Shown: positions 46,645 to 55,293 of the stretch, in pieces
Layout: every line of letters starts with the position of its first letter
How positions within the stretch are numbered: the first letter of the stretch is position 1
From: Hydrogenophaga sp. BPS33
GTDB lineage: Bacteria; Pseudomonadota; Gammaproteobacteria; Burkholderiales; Burkholderiaceae_C
Direction: 5' to 3'
Assembly (NCBI RefSeq): GCF_009859475.1
Contig: NZ_CP044549.1
Coordinates: 1,922,001-1,986,000 of the forward strand
Length of the DNA stretch: 64,000 bases
Position numbers and translations under genes: made by a program
Notes under the pieces: model-generated
The model's input: the letters and a program-made list of their open reading frames with translations, nothing else
Told to the model about the DNA's origin: nothing
The model's database searches: none

Positions 46645-47655
46645 ATGAAAGCAGTGCAACTGAATTCCTTCGAGCGCCGTCCCGGCTGGATCGCTGTGGT
46701 CGACATTCCCGATCCCGTCGTGATCGGCCCGGGCGAGGTGGAGGTGGCGATCCTTGCGAGTCCCATCAACCCCTCCGACGTCCTGCGGCTGTCCGGTGGT
46801 TACTTTCACCCCATGGCGCTGCCCTTCCAGCCGGGCGCCGAAGGCGTCGGCCGCGTCGTCCGCGTCGGGTTGCAGGTTGCCGGTCTGGCGGCGGGCGACC
46901 TTGTGATCATGCTCACCGCCGGCAACTGGGTGCAGCGCAGGGTGCTACCTGCTGCAGCCGTGCACAAGGTTCCCGCGGCTGCGGACCTCACCCAGCTCGC
47001 GATGCTTTTGGTCAACCCGGGGACGGCCTGGATGATGCTTCACCATGTCCGGGCCCTCACGCCGGGCGACTGGATCATTCAGAACGCCGCGAATTCCGCC
47101 GTCGGCAGACTGGTCATACGGTTCGCGAGGGAACTTGGCTGCAAGACGATCAACGTCGTGCGGGCAAAGGCGGCAGCCGACGCTGTCGAGAGGGCAGGTG
47201 GCGACCTCGTCTTGGTGGATGGCCCGGACCTGCTGCGGCGCATGGAGGAGGTCGTTGGCCGATCGAAGGTCCGGCTCGGCCTCGATGCGATTGCCGGGGC
47301 CGCCACAGGCCGTATCGCCGCATGCCTGGGTGTGGGTGCGCATCTGGTCACCTACGGCATGCTCAGCGGGGAAGACTGCCAGATACCCGTTGGCGTGCTG
47401 ATCGGCAGCGAACTGACTTGTGTCGGGCTCAGGCTCCGCGGGGAGGTGATGCGCTCCATCGACATGTCAAAAACCTACGACGCGCTGGCTCAGCGGCTGC
47501 TTGCCGGCGAGCGCTTCAACGACGTGGGTGGTACCTGTGCCCTTGAGGACATCGACGATGTCCTCGCCCAGCTGCCGGCGGCGCTGGGTGGAAAGATCCT
47601 GCTGCTGCCCAACGGACCCCTGCCGGCGTGCACTCCCGTCACGCCGGCATCTTGA
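46645..47655 (+). CDS. MDR-superfamily reductase (MECR/ETR-like)
   Basis: A 336-residue medium-chain dehydrogenase/reductase. ASPINPSDVLRLSGGY and LPFQPGAEGVGRVV, with VNPGTAWMMLHH and IIQNAANSAVGRLVIRFA, follow the trans-2-enoyl-CoA/quinone oxidoreductase subgroup rather than zinc alcohol dehydrogenases. The catalytic zinc Cys/His set is absent. It probably uses NADPH to reduce an enoyl or enone intermediate. ATG 46645 is the natural start. It lies 76 bases after phyH and 37 bases before a Bug receptor. Confidence 0.85.
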   Translation: MKAVQLNSFERRPGWIAVVDIPDPVVIGPGEVEVAILASPINPSDVLRLSGGYFHPMALPFQPGAEGVGRVVRVGLQVAGLAAGDLVIMLTAGNWVQRRVLPAAAVHKVPAAADLTQLAMLLVNPGTAWMMLHHVRALTPGDWIIQNAANSAVGRLVIRFARELGCKTINVVRAKAAADAVERAGGDLVLVDGPDLLRRMEEVVGRSKVRLGLDAIAGAATGRIAACLGVGAHLVTYGMLSGEDCQIPVGVLIGSELTCVGLRLRGEVMRSIDMSKTYDALAQRLLAGERFNDVGGTCALEDIDDVLAQLPAALGGKILLLPNGPLPACTPVTPAS

Positions 47656-47692
47656 TGGATCGAACTTCCATTTTTCATAAAGGAGACAAACG

Positions 47693-48676
47693 ATGACATT
47701 CGATCGACGCACCCTGCTGTCCCAGGGCATGGTGGTTCTCTGCGGACACCTTGCACCTGGCCTGGCACGCGCCCAGAGTTTTCCCACCAGGCCCCTGCGC
47801 CTCGTGTTTCCCGCAGCGGCGGGGACGGCAGGCGACATCGCAACGCGCGCCATCGGCGAGAAACTCGCAGAACGGCTGGGCCAGCCGGTGGTGGTCGAGA
47901 ACAAGCCCGGGGGCAACGGCATCATCGGGCTGCAGAGTGCCCTGCAGTCGCCGGCCGATGGCCACACCATGTTCGTGGGGTACAGCGGTGTGGCGGTGGT
48001 CAATCGCTACATTTACCGCAACCTGTCGTACGACATGGAACGGGACTTCATGCCGGTCAGCCTGGCGGTCACGGTGCCGCTGGCGCTCGCGGTCAATGCC
48101 GACCTGAACATCGGCACGCTCGAGGAACTGGTCGCACGTGCGAAGGCCGAACCCGGAAAGATGACCTATGGATCGGTCTATTCATACTCCACGACACACC
48201 TGGCGATGGTGTCCTTCGAGCAGGCTGCGGGTATCAACGTCCGGCAGATTCCCTTCAGCCTGGCCGGCAACATGACGTCCGAACTGCTGGCAGGCCGGCT
48301 GGACATGGCTTTCGATACCCTGCCGACGCTGCGTGCGCACCTGAGCAAGGGCCGGTACCGCCTGGTCGGCGTGACCAGCAAGGAACGCTCGGCCCTGCTG
48401 CCGGACGTGCCTTCCATTGCCGAGTCGGGGTATCCCGGCTACCAGGCCATCATCTTCTATGGATTCTTCGTGAAGGCGGGCACGCCGCCGGCCGTCGTGC
48501 AGACGCTGGCCACAAATATTGCGGAGATCCTGAAGGACCCAGGCATCCGCCAGAGACTTGTCGCTCTCGGCATTCGTCCCGAGGGTTCTACGCCCTCAGG
48601 GTTCTCGGATTTCCTGCGGGCAGAGCACGCGTTCTGGAATCCCGTGATCACCAAGGCAAACTTCCCGCCGCAATAG
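47693..48676 (+). CDS. Bug/TctC-family tripartite tricarboxylate receptor
   Basis: A 327-residue periplasmic receptor with a signal peptide (residues ~1-24, ending GLARAQ). LVFPAAAGTAGDIATRAIGE departs from the usual P-x-GG motif at the ligand site (AAAGTAGD in place of PPGGxxD), while VVENKPGGNGIIGLQSA and SPADGHTMFVGYSG are normal. AAGGAG lies just upstream of ATG 47693. It probably brings in the substrate of the operon in which it lies. No TctAB is seen. Confidence 0.9.
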   Translation: MTFDRRTLLSQGMVVLCGHLAPGLARAQSFPTRPLRLVFPAAAGTAGDIATRAIGEKLAERLGQPVVVENKPGGNGIIGLQSALQSPADGHTMFVGYSGVAVVNRYIYRNLSYDMERDFMPVSLAVTVPLALAVNADLNIGTLEELVARAKAEPGKMTYGSVYSYSTTHLAMVSFEQAAGINVRQIPFSLAGNMTSELLAGRLDMAFDTLPTLRAHLSKGRYRLVGVTSKERSALLPDVPSIAESGYPGYQAIIFYGFFVKAGTPPAVVQTLATNIAEILKDPGIRQRLVALGIRPEGSTPSGFSDFLRAEHAFWNPVITKANFPPQ

Positions 48677-48718
48677 CGCGAACGCCCGGCGGCGGAGGAA
48701 GACCTGAAGGAGAAGCGC

Positions 48719-49434
48719 ATGTCGGTGGCATCCACGCTCGCGGAGTTCGTGCACCAGTCGCGCTGGGAGCAGCTTCCTGTGCCCGTGCAGCATGAAGCTT
48801 CGCGGGTGCTCATCAATTGGATCGGATGCTGCTACGGAGGAGCACGGCACGCGGCCGTGACCACCGCACTGCCCATGCTGGCAGGACTGGCCGAGAGAGG
48901 ATCCTGCACGGTATTGGGCCACCCCGTGCGACTGGGCCCGCTCGACGCTGCGCTGGCCTTCGACGACACGCATCTGCCGTCGATCACGCACCCTTCCGCG
49001 CCCACGGTGGCGGCCATGCTGGCCTATGCGCAGACGCGCGTCCGCCATGGGCATCGGCGCCTGCCATGCGGGGGGCTTTCGCGCCAGCTATGCATCGATG
49101 TGCAGCGCATTCATTCCCGTCAATGCGGCCAAGGGCGGCATCTTCTCGGCGATGCTGGCCTCACAGGGCTTCATCTGCAGTGACGCCTGGGTCGAAGCGA
49201 AGAATGGTTTCCTGGATGTGCTCGGCACCGCTTCGCAGTGGGCTGCGGCCTATCTCTCGTGTCCGCCCGTTCCTCGGTTCACCGGGAAACCCGTTGTCTG
49301 ACGAACAACTCGTGGCGAAGTACCTGGCGCAGACCATTCCTGCCGTGGGTGTGGAACGCGCCCGCCGCATCCTGGAGCGTTGCTGGCGTCTTGCGGACGT
49401 CGGTGACGTGGGCGAGGCACTGCACATGCTGTGA
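48719..49434 (+). pseudogene. broken MmgE/PrpD family gene
   Basis: Pieces of a MmgE/PrpD protein (2-methylcitrate dehydratase superfamily, normally ~450 residues) occur in three frames. First, the N-terminus from 48719 (LAEFVHQSRWEQLP, INWIGCCYGGARHAA, AFDDTHLPSITHPSAP). Then from ~49059 a middle piece in another frame (HAGGFRASYASMCSAFIPVNAAKGG-type sequence). Finally a C-terminal piece from ~49290 in a third frame (NPLSDEQLVAKYLAQTIPAVG). About 200 codons of the central part are missing. It is the last gene of the aldolase-Bug operon and was probably once part of that pathway. Confidence 0.85.
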
Positions 49435-49450
49435 TGGGACCGCCTTCTGC

Positions 49451-50350
49451 CTAATCCAGTACCGCGGGTGCCACCAGTTCGACGAACCTTCTGGCATGCG
49501 GGCTGAGCAGTACGTCCTTTCGCAGGCCCAAGTACATTTCGACGGGCGGAAACAGGTGGCTGACGTCGATCGCGGCCAGGCCTTCGTCGGCGTCTTCGCT
49601 GAAGGCAGGCCGTACCACGATGGCAATACCCAGCCCGCACTTCACGTACGTCTTCATGATGTCGGTGTCCTGCGTCGTCAGCGCAATGCGTGGCTTGAGC
49701 ATCTGCGCGTCGAAGGTGTTCATGATCTGGTCATGCGCGAAGAAGTGCTTGTCGTAGGTGATCAGAGGCAGAGCGGCAATGTCCGAGATCGATACCGGCG
49801 TCTTCTGAAGGATCGGGTGGTCCACCGGGGCCACCAAAACCCGATCCAACGTGCCGAACTTGCGTAGCTCTACGTCCGCAGAAATATCCGCCAGGGGGAC
49901 CGAGAGGGAGATGTCGGCCTCTCCGCTGGCTATCCATTCCGAGATCTGCGACTGGTTGCCTTGGTGCAACTGCAGTTCGACCAGAGGAAACTCGGCGATG
50001 AAGCGCTCGATGACGCTTGGCAAAAGGTAGCGCGCGTGCGTTTGGGATGTCGCGATGCAGAGGCGCCCGCATTCTCCGGACACATAGCGTGCTGCCACCG
50101 TGTGCAGATCGCTCACACGTGCCAGCAACTGCTCGATCAGGGGCACCAGCGCCTGCCCTGCGGGGGACAACGCGACAAAGCGGTTCTTGTTGCGCACGAA
50201 GATTTCCACACCCAGCGCCTTTTCCACATCGGCGACGTGGCGGCTGAGGCCGGGCTGGGTGGCGAACAGCGTGGCAGCGGCCTTGGTTACGGAAAAATTC
50301 GAGGCGACGATCGCGGCAACCGATCGCAACTCCACCAGCTTCAATGTCAT
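49451..50350 (-). CDS. LysR-type transcriptional regulator (CysB-like)
   Basis: A 299-residue LysR protein. The HTH spans residues ~17-47 (NFSVTKAAATLFATQPGLSRH, then VADVEKALGVEIFVRNKNR). The style (TQPGLSRHV, IEQLLARVSDL, GRLCIATSQTHARYLLP) resembles the CysB/Cbl subgroup. It is convergent with the aldolase operon and its MmgE/PrpD relic, and is the nearest regulator, so control of that operon is plausible but not proven. The start ATG 50350 has no strong site. Confidence 0.9.
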   Translation of the reverse strand: MTLKLVELRSVAAIVASNFSVTKAAATLFATQPGLSRHVADVEKALGVEIFVRNKNRFVALSPAGQALVPLIEQLLARVSDLHTVAARYVSGECGRLCIATSQTHARYLLPSVIERFIAEFPLVELQLHQGNQSQISEWIASGEADISLSVPLADISADVELRKFGTLDRVLVAPVDHPILQKTPVSISDIAALPLITYDKHFFAHDQIMNTFDAQMLKPRIALTTQDTDIMKTYVKCGLGIAIVVRPAFSEDADEGLAAIDVSHLFPPVEMYLGLRKDVLLSPHARRFVELVAPAVLD

Positions 50351-50448
50351 TCACCGGCCTCTGAGGGTGAGGGAGTCGTGGGGACGCAGGACCTTAGCAT
50401 CAAACGCTTGACGAGGCAATGAAGGTCGCCCCAGGTAACCTGTCCCCT

Positions 50449-50760
50449 TCAGCAGTACTTCAGCCCCGCACTGCCGCTCATCTTCAACTGCTCGACACTG
50501 CACCCACGCGTGCCGTGCGACGAGTTCCACGACGCGTTGGCCACCGGGTCGGGGTTGGTGCCGGCGCGGTCGTGGTGGCCCACCATGGCCGAGCCGCCCT
50601 CGCTACGGGTCCAGTTGCCGCAGGTGGTGTCTTTGCCGGGCTCGGGCACGGCCAGGGTGCCGTTGGGGCGCGAGCCGGTGAGGATGTCGTGCCGGTTGAC
50701 CGCATCGCCGAAGCCGGTGACGACCTCACCCTTCTCGGTCAGCGAGGTGCTCTTGCCCAG
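50449..50760 (-). pseudogene. truncated lectin/endostatin-like secreted protein
   Basis: The frame encodes the C-terminal half of a Cys-rich exported family: NRHDILTGSRPNGTL, TTCGNWTRSEGGSAMVGHHD, SWNSSHGTRGCSVEQL and a terminal GSAGLKYC. The normal proteins have a signal peptide and about 80 more residues, and usually end in YCF. Here the sequence before residue ~45 of the open frame has no signal peptide and no similarity I can see. A 144-residue reading from 50883 is possible, but it would be cytoplasmic. I read it as a 5'-truncated gene. Confidence 0.55.
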
Positions 50761-50919
50761 CTCAGCGACAAGCCAAGACATCACCCGTGTCGTGGTCGTC
50801 TCCATGACCCTGAATTCACCCAGGCTCGCGCAACTGCCTACAATCCCGGCTTCCCCTGAAAGAACCGTCATGGCCGAAGCCATGAAAGGCTTTCATCCTT
50901 GCAACCAATCGTGGTGAAG

Positions 50920-51831
50920 ATGAACCCGCCTTTCATTTCTCTCTGCCCGGAGATCACACGGGCCAACGCATTGACGCTGATGGACTGGCTGGAAGACGAG
51001 AGCGTCACCCGCCACCTGAGCGATTCGCGCAACGTCTCCCGCTTCATCGAGCAAGTCATCGGCCGTGTCCAGCTGCCGATCCTGACCCATCTGTTCAACC
51101 AGGGCGGCAGGTTCTTCATGGCCTGCGACCGCCACGATGTTCCCGTGGGTTTCGTGCGCCTGGTCAAGGCGGGGCGCGACTGCGAAATGGTGCTCGTCAT
51201 CGGCAAGCGCGACAACTGGGGCCGCAAGCTCGGCACCACCGCGATCCGCGAAGCCATGAAGCTCGCTTTCTTCGACGTGCGGGCCGACAAGCTCATTGCC
51301 AAGATCCACGCGGAGAACGGGCGCTCGTTGAAGGCCTTCCAGAACTGCGGCTTCCAGCTGGAAAGCCAGACGCCTTCCCTGCAGTCGTTCGCCATGACGT
51401 CGGAGCGCTACCTGCGCCTCTTGCGCGAAACCCCTTCGGATTCCCGCGCCGAGATCACCATTACCGAATTCGACAAGGCCCGGCTGCGGGACCTGGTCGA
51501 GATCGAGCACCCGTCGGCGATTTTTGAACTGGAGCACGAGATGGAGCGCGCCACCGTCGTCGAACCGCAGCAAGTGGCGCGAGACGTCGTCACGATGAAC
51601 TCCCGGGCCGTGCTGCAGCTGGACGACGAAGAAAGGGAGGTGGCCCTGGTCTATCCCCAAGACGCGGACGGCAGCGAAGACAAGCTCTCGGTGTTCTCCG
51701 ACGTCGGCACCGCCATCCTGGGCTTCAAGGAAGGCGACGCCTTTCACTGGCGCATGTCGCAGCGCACGTGCCGCGTGCGCATCCGCAAAGTGCTGTACCA
51801 GCCGGAAGCGGCGGGGGATTTCCACCTGTAG
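50920..51831 (+). CDS. GNAT acetyltransferase fused to a GreA/Rnk-type C-terminal domain
   Basis: A 303-residue fusion. Residues ~5-160 are a RimJ/RimL-style GNAT domain (RFFMACDRHDVPVGFVRLV, GKRDNWGRKLGTTAI acetyl-CoA loop, HAENGRSLKAFQNCGF). Residues ~180-300 match the Rnk/GreA C-terminal domain: LRDLVEIEHPS, ELEHEMERATVVEP, TMNSRAVLQLDDEE, DGSEDKLSVFSDVGTAILG and W-R. The second part is a secondary-channel-type FKBP-like domain that binds RNA polymerase in GreA/Rnk. ATG 50920 is favoured over TTG 50899. The joint role is unknown; acetylation of a transcription or translation component is one idea. Confidence 0.82.
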   Translation: MNPPFISLCPEITRANALTLMDWLEDESVTRHLSDSRNVSRFIEQVIGRVQLPILTHLFNQGGRFFMACDRHDVPVGFVRLVKAGRDCEMVLVIGKRDNWGRKLGTTAIREAMKLAFFDVRADKLIAKIHAENGRSLKAFQNCGFQLESQTPSLQSFAMTSERYLRLLRETPSDSRAEITITEFDKARLRDLVEIEHPSAIFELEHEMERATVVEPQQVARDVVTMNSRAVLQLDDEEREVALVYPQDADGSEDKLSVFSDVGTAILGFKEGDAFHWRMSQRTCRVRIRKVLYQPEAAGDFHL

Positions 51832-51841
51832 CGTCGACACC

Positions 51842-52825
51842 TCACTGAGGCTGCAAACCCGCCGCCTTCACCAGCTTGGCGTGCATCAGACTCTCTTCCG
51901 CGATCGTCTTGGCGAACTGCTCGGGCGTGGTGGCAGCCACGTCCATGCCGGCATCGCGCAACTGGTTGCGCACCTCCTCACTGGCCAGGATGGCGTGGAT
52001 CTGGCGGTTCAGCTGCTCGACGATGGGGCGCGGTGTGCGTGCCGGCGCCAGGATGCCGATCCAGGTCTGGAATTCGACGTTGGGAATACCGGCTTCGCGC
52101 ATGGTGGGCACATCGGGAATCAAGGGCGATCGCTGCTCGGACATGATGCCCAGCGCCACCAGCTTGCCGGCTTTCACATGCGGCAATGCCTCGGGCAGCG
52201 GCGCAAACAAAACGTCCACACTGCCGCCGAGCAAGTCGTTGATCGCCAGCGCGCCACCCTTGTAAGGCACGTGCGTCATGCGCACCTTGGCGCCCATCTC
52301 GAACAGCAACGCCGCCAGGTGCTGGGGGCTGCCATCGCCCGATGAGGCGTAGTTGACGGAAGTGGGCTTCTCCTTCGACGCAGCCACCACCGCACCCGCC
52401 GTGGCGAACTTGTTGCGGTCCCGCACCACCAGCACGATGGACTGGTTGGCCAACTTGGTGATCGGTGCGAAGTCGGTCTGCGCGTCGTAGGGCATCTCTT
52501 TGAAGATGTGCTGGTTGGTGGTGAGGAACGACGCGGACGTCGTCAACAGCGTGTAGCCGTCCGCCGGCGCCTTGGCCACCACGGGCAGTCCAATGCGACC
52601 CGAGGCGCCGCCCCGGTTGTCCACCACGAAGGGCTGCCCGGTCACCGCCGCCAGCTTCTGGCCCACCAGGCGCGTGATCATGTCCACACCGCCACCAGCG
52701 GGCAGCGGCACCAGCACCTTCACAGCTTTGTCGGGGTAGGTGCCTTGCGCCATCACGGGCGCAGCGGCGGTGCTCAGCAGGCCTATGGCACAGGCCAGCA
52801 GGGAAAGACGGCGAAGGTGGTTCAT
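51842..52825 (-). CDS. Bug/TctC-family tripartite tricarboxylate receptor
   Basis: A 327-residue periplasmic receptor with signal peptide (residues ~1-26, ending PVMAQ). LVPLPAGGGVDMITRLVGQK, VVDNRGGASGRIGLPVVAKAPADGYTL, VPYKGGALAINDLLGG and LIPDVPTMREAGIPNVEFQ are typical. It lies 29 bases downstream of uraD on the same strand, so it may import a ureide or purine breakdown product such as allantoin-related acids. That ligand is an inference. The start is ATG 52825. Confidence 0.9.
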   Translation of the reverse strand: MNHLRRLSLLACAIGLLSTAAAPVMAQGTYPDKAVKVLVPLPAGGGVDMITRLVGQKLAAVTGQPFVVDNRGGASGRIGLPVVAKAPADGYTLLTTSASFLTTNQHIFKEMPYDAQTDFAPITKLANQSIVLVVRDRNKFATAGAVVAASKEKPTSVNYASSGDGSPQHLAALLFEMGAKVRMTHVPYKGGALAINDLLGGSVDVLFAPLPEALPHVKAGKLVALGIMSEQRSPLIPDVPTMREAGIPNVEFQTWIGILAPARTPRPIVEQLNRQIHAILASEEVRNQLRDAGMDVAATTPEQFAKTIAEESLMHAKLVKAAGLQPQ

Positions 52826-52854
52826 GGGGCAGCTCCAGTTCAGGTGTGGTGAGG

Positions 52855-53406
52855 TCAGGTCAAGGCGGTCGGGGTAGCAGAAACTATGCGGGCCTCCAGA
52901 CGAAGCCGTGTGATGGCCGCGATCTCGTCGAGCGCCGCGGCCAGCTCGGTCGTGCGGTCGTGCTGCAGGCGCTGTTCGAAAGCACGCAGCGCCGACTCGC
53001 GCGTGTGGCGCCGGATGCAAAGAATGAAAGGAAAACCAAAGCGCGTGCGGTAAGCCTGGTTCAGCGCGTCCCAGCGCTCGGCTTCGGCATCCGACAGACT
53101 GGCCAGTGACAGCGTGCCTTGCTCAGCCACCGAGTCTGCCGTCATGCTGCCGCGCCGGGCATCGGCCCCGGCCAGCTCCGGGTGACCGGCGTAGAAAGCC
53201 ACACGGGCCGGCTCGTCCAGCGCCGCCACCACGTCCACCATCGCCTGGTGCAGCGCGGCGACGCTGGCAAATGGCCGCTGATCCACGACGCGCGCAGCGA
53301 CCCAAGGTGCGTGTTCCCAGATGTCGGCCATGGCGGCGGCAAAGGCCTGCGCCGAGCAAGTGTTCAATTCGTCGAGTGTTTGTGGTGGCTGGGTCATGGA
53401 AGGCAT
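52855..53406 (-). CDS. uraD: OHCU decarboxylase (UraD)
   Basis: A 183-residue 2-oxo-4-hydroxy-4-carboxy-5-ureidoimidazoline decarboxylase, the third step of uric acid breakdown to S-allantoin. HPELAGADARRGSMTADSVAEQ, LNQAYRTRFGFPFILCIRRHT and a helical tail are diagnostic; the catalytic His is in YAGHPEL. An internal ATG at 53397 is an equally good start. It lies before a Bug receptor and is divergent from a LysR gene. The other uricase-pathway genes are not in the window. Confidence 0.92.
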   Translation of the reverse strand: MPSMTQPPQTLDELNTCSAQAFAAAMADIWEHAPWVAARVVDQRPFASVAALHQAMVDVVAALDEPARVAFYAGHPELAGADARRGSMTADSVAEQGTLSLASLSDAEAERWDALNQAYRTRFGFPFILCIRRHTRESALRAFEQRLQHDRTTELAAALDEIAAITRLRLEARIVSATPTALT

Positions 53407-53461
53407 CGTAGGCAGCTGCTGCGTTGCCGTCCATTTCAGAATTGGCTTGGTTGCGTTCGCA

Positions 53462-53476
53462 AAATCAGTATGATTT
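53462..53476. promoter_or_regulatory. perfect dyad between uraD and the LysR gene
   Basis: AAATCA-GTA-TGATTT is a perfect 6-bp-arm dyad in the 105-base divergent gap, 35 bases before the LysR start at 53512. Size, symmetry and place fit a LysR recognition site (T-N11-A type) that would serve both the regulator and uraD. Confidence 0.55.
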
Positions 53477-53511
53477 GTCGGCCCTTACTGCCGGCCCCCA
53501 ACGCTCGTTCC

Positions 53512-54444
53512 ATGCCTCATTCCCTCGTTCCCGCCAGTCTGCGTTACGCCGATCAGGTCGTGCGTTCGGGCTCGATCCAGAAGGCCGCGCGGGAACTGCA
53601 CGTGGCAGCATCGGCCATCAACCGGCAGATCCTTCAGCTCGAAGACGAACTGGGTACGCCGCTGTTTGAACGCCTGCCGCGCGGCATGCGGCTCACGCCC
53701 TCGGGCGAAGCGGTCATCGCCATGGTGCGGCGCTGGCGCCAGGACGAACGCCAGCTCGCGGCCGAGGTGCGGCGCCTGCAGGGTGTGCACCAGGGCGTGG
53801 TGGCACTCGCCGCCATGGACAGCATGTCCACCGGCGTGCTCCCGCGCCTGGTCGACGACCTCAGCCGCTCGCACCCCTTGATCAGCCTGTCCGTCGAACT
53901 GGCCACGCCCGATGACGCGGAGGTCTCGCTCATGGGCGGCAAAGCCGATCTGGCCGCCATCTTCAACCTGGCGCCACGCCGCGAGCTGCTGGTGCTGTGG
54001 AAGGAGGTTCTGCCGCTGGGTTGCGTGGTCGCACCCGGGCATGCGCTGGCGGCGCGTGGCAGCGTGAGCCTTCAGCAAGCCACGGCCTACCCCGTGGCAC
54101 TGCAAAGCCGCGCGATCACCATACGGCGGCACCTGGAGGCGCAGTACAACTGGCTGTTCAAGGAGCCGCGCCGCTTCGTGGAAAGCAATTCGCTGCAGCT
54201 GGTGAAGCAACTGGCCATGGGCGGGCAGCACGTGATGTTCACGTCCGAACTCGACGCCGCCGCCGAGCTGGCCGACGGCCGCCTGGTGTTCCTGCCCATA
54301 CGCGACCGCGGCGCCGAGCCGCAGGCCATCAGCGTGGCCGTGGACGCGGCCCATCCACCGGGCCCGATCGTGAAGCTGGTCGCCGAACGCCTGGTCGCCG
54401 TGTTGCAAGAGAGCCTGGAGGCAGCGCGCGCCGCCCGGCGCTGA
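53512..54444 (+). CDS. LysR-type transcriptional regulator (next to uraD)
   Basis: A 310-residue LysR protein. The HTH lies at ~17-45 (GSIQKAARELHVAASAINRQ, then LEDELGTPLFERLPRGMRLT), the style of the CbbR/Bordetella GbuR-like group with INRQI in the recognition helix. The effector domain begins near residue 90 (GVVALAAMDSMSTG). ATG 53512 is used; earlier starts overlap the divergent promoter. Likely regulator of uraD and the Bug gene, via the dyad at 53462-53476. Confidence 0.92.
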   Translation: MPHSLVPASLRYADQVVRSGSIQKAARELHVAASAINRQILQLEDELGTPLFERLPRGMRLTPSGEAVIAMVRRWRQDERQLAAEVRRLQGVHQGVVALAAMDSMSTGVLPRLVDDLSRSHPLISLSVELATPDDAEVSLMGGKADLAAIFNLAPRRELLVLWKEVLPLGCVVAPGHALAARGSVSLQQATAYPVALQSRAITIRRHLEAQYNWLFKEPRRFVESNSLQLVKQLAMGGQHVMFTSELDAAAELADGRLVFLPIRDRGAEPQAISVAVDAAHPPGPIVKLVAERLVAVLQESLEAARAARR

Positions 54445-54570
54445 GCGGCCTGTCTTCCCGGGCCCCGTGGGCCAGCTTTCCGGCCCACGAAACATCCCAA
54501 ATTTTCCCTGGCCGTCGCGGCCCGACGACGCCAACATCGTCTCTTTCTCCCAGCAGCGAAGAGACATACT

Positions 54571-55221
54571 TTGGAATCCCAGCGCTATGCCTGCGTCGAT
54601 GGTGAACAGCTCGACACGGAGACCGCCTACCGCCTGATCGTCGGCTGCGTCGCACCGCGGCCCATTGCCTGGATCACCTCGGTCGACGACGCCGGCCGTG
54701 TCAACGCCGCGCCGTTCAGCTCCTACAACTACGTGGCCACCAGCCCGCCCATGGTCGCCATCAACATCGCGCGCCGCGCGGTGGGTGGGGCCACCAAAGA
54801 CACGGCGCGCAACATCGAGCGCAGCCGATCGTTCGTGGTCAACGTGGCCACCGAAGCCCACATGGAGCTCATGCACCGCTGCGGCCAGGAATACCCGCCC
54901 GATGTGAGCGAGGCCGAAGCTTTGGGCCTGCCGCTGCTGCCCAGCCGCCACGTGGCCGCGCCGCGCATCGCGCTCTCCCCGGTGCAGATGGAATGCCGGC
55001 TCGACCAGATCGTCAAGCTCGGGCGCGGCGTGAACACGCTCTACATCGGCGAGGTCGTCGCTTTCCACTTGCGCGACGATGTATTCGACGGTCACCGCGT
55101 CGACAGCGTGCGCATGCGCCCCATCGCCCGCCTCGGCGGCCCGTTCTACGCCGCGCTCGGCGACATCTTCGAGCGTCCCATGCTGCAAAAGCCACCTGGC
55201 GGTGAAGGCTGGAGTGGCTGA
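54571..55221 (+). CDS. flavin reductase-like (FMN-binding split barrel) protein
   Basis: A 216-residue protein of the flavin reductase domain family. VGCVAPRPIAWITSVDDAGRVNAAPFSSYNY holds the FMN-binding PRP and NAAPFS motifs (residues ~25-52), followed by NIERSRSFVVNVAT and SPVQMECRLDQIVKLG. These proteins bind FMN and may supply reduced flavin or act as oxidoreductases. The start appears to be TTG 54571, as no ATG/GTG fits the frame near the conserved N-terminus. It lies between a LysR gene and a Bug receptor on the same strand. Confidence 0.85.
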   Translation: MESQRYACVDGEQLDTETAYRLIVGCVAPRPIAWITSVDDAGRVNAAPFSSYNYVATSPPMVAINIARRAVGGATKDTARNIERSRSFVVNVATEAHMELMHRCGQEYPPDVSEAEALGLPLLPSRHVAAPRIALSPVQMECRLDQIVKLGRGVNTLYIGEVVAFHLRDDVFDGHRVDSVRMRPIARLGGPFYAALGDIFERPMLQKPPGGEGWSG

Positions 55222-55293
55222 GCGTCGGCCCTGCGCGAGCACCCACGTCGCTGGGCCACTGGATCCCCCAAGTTGACCAAGGAGACCTTCGTT

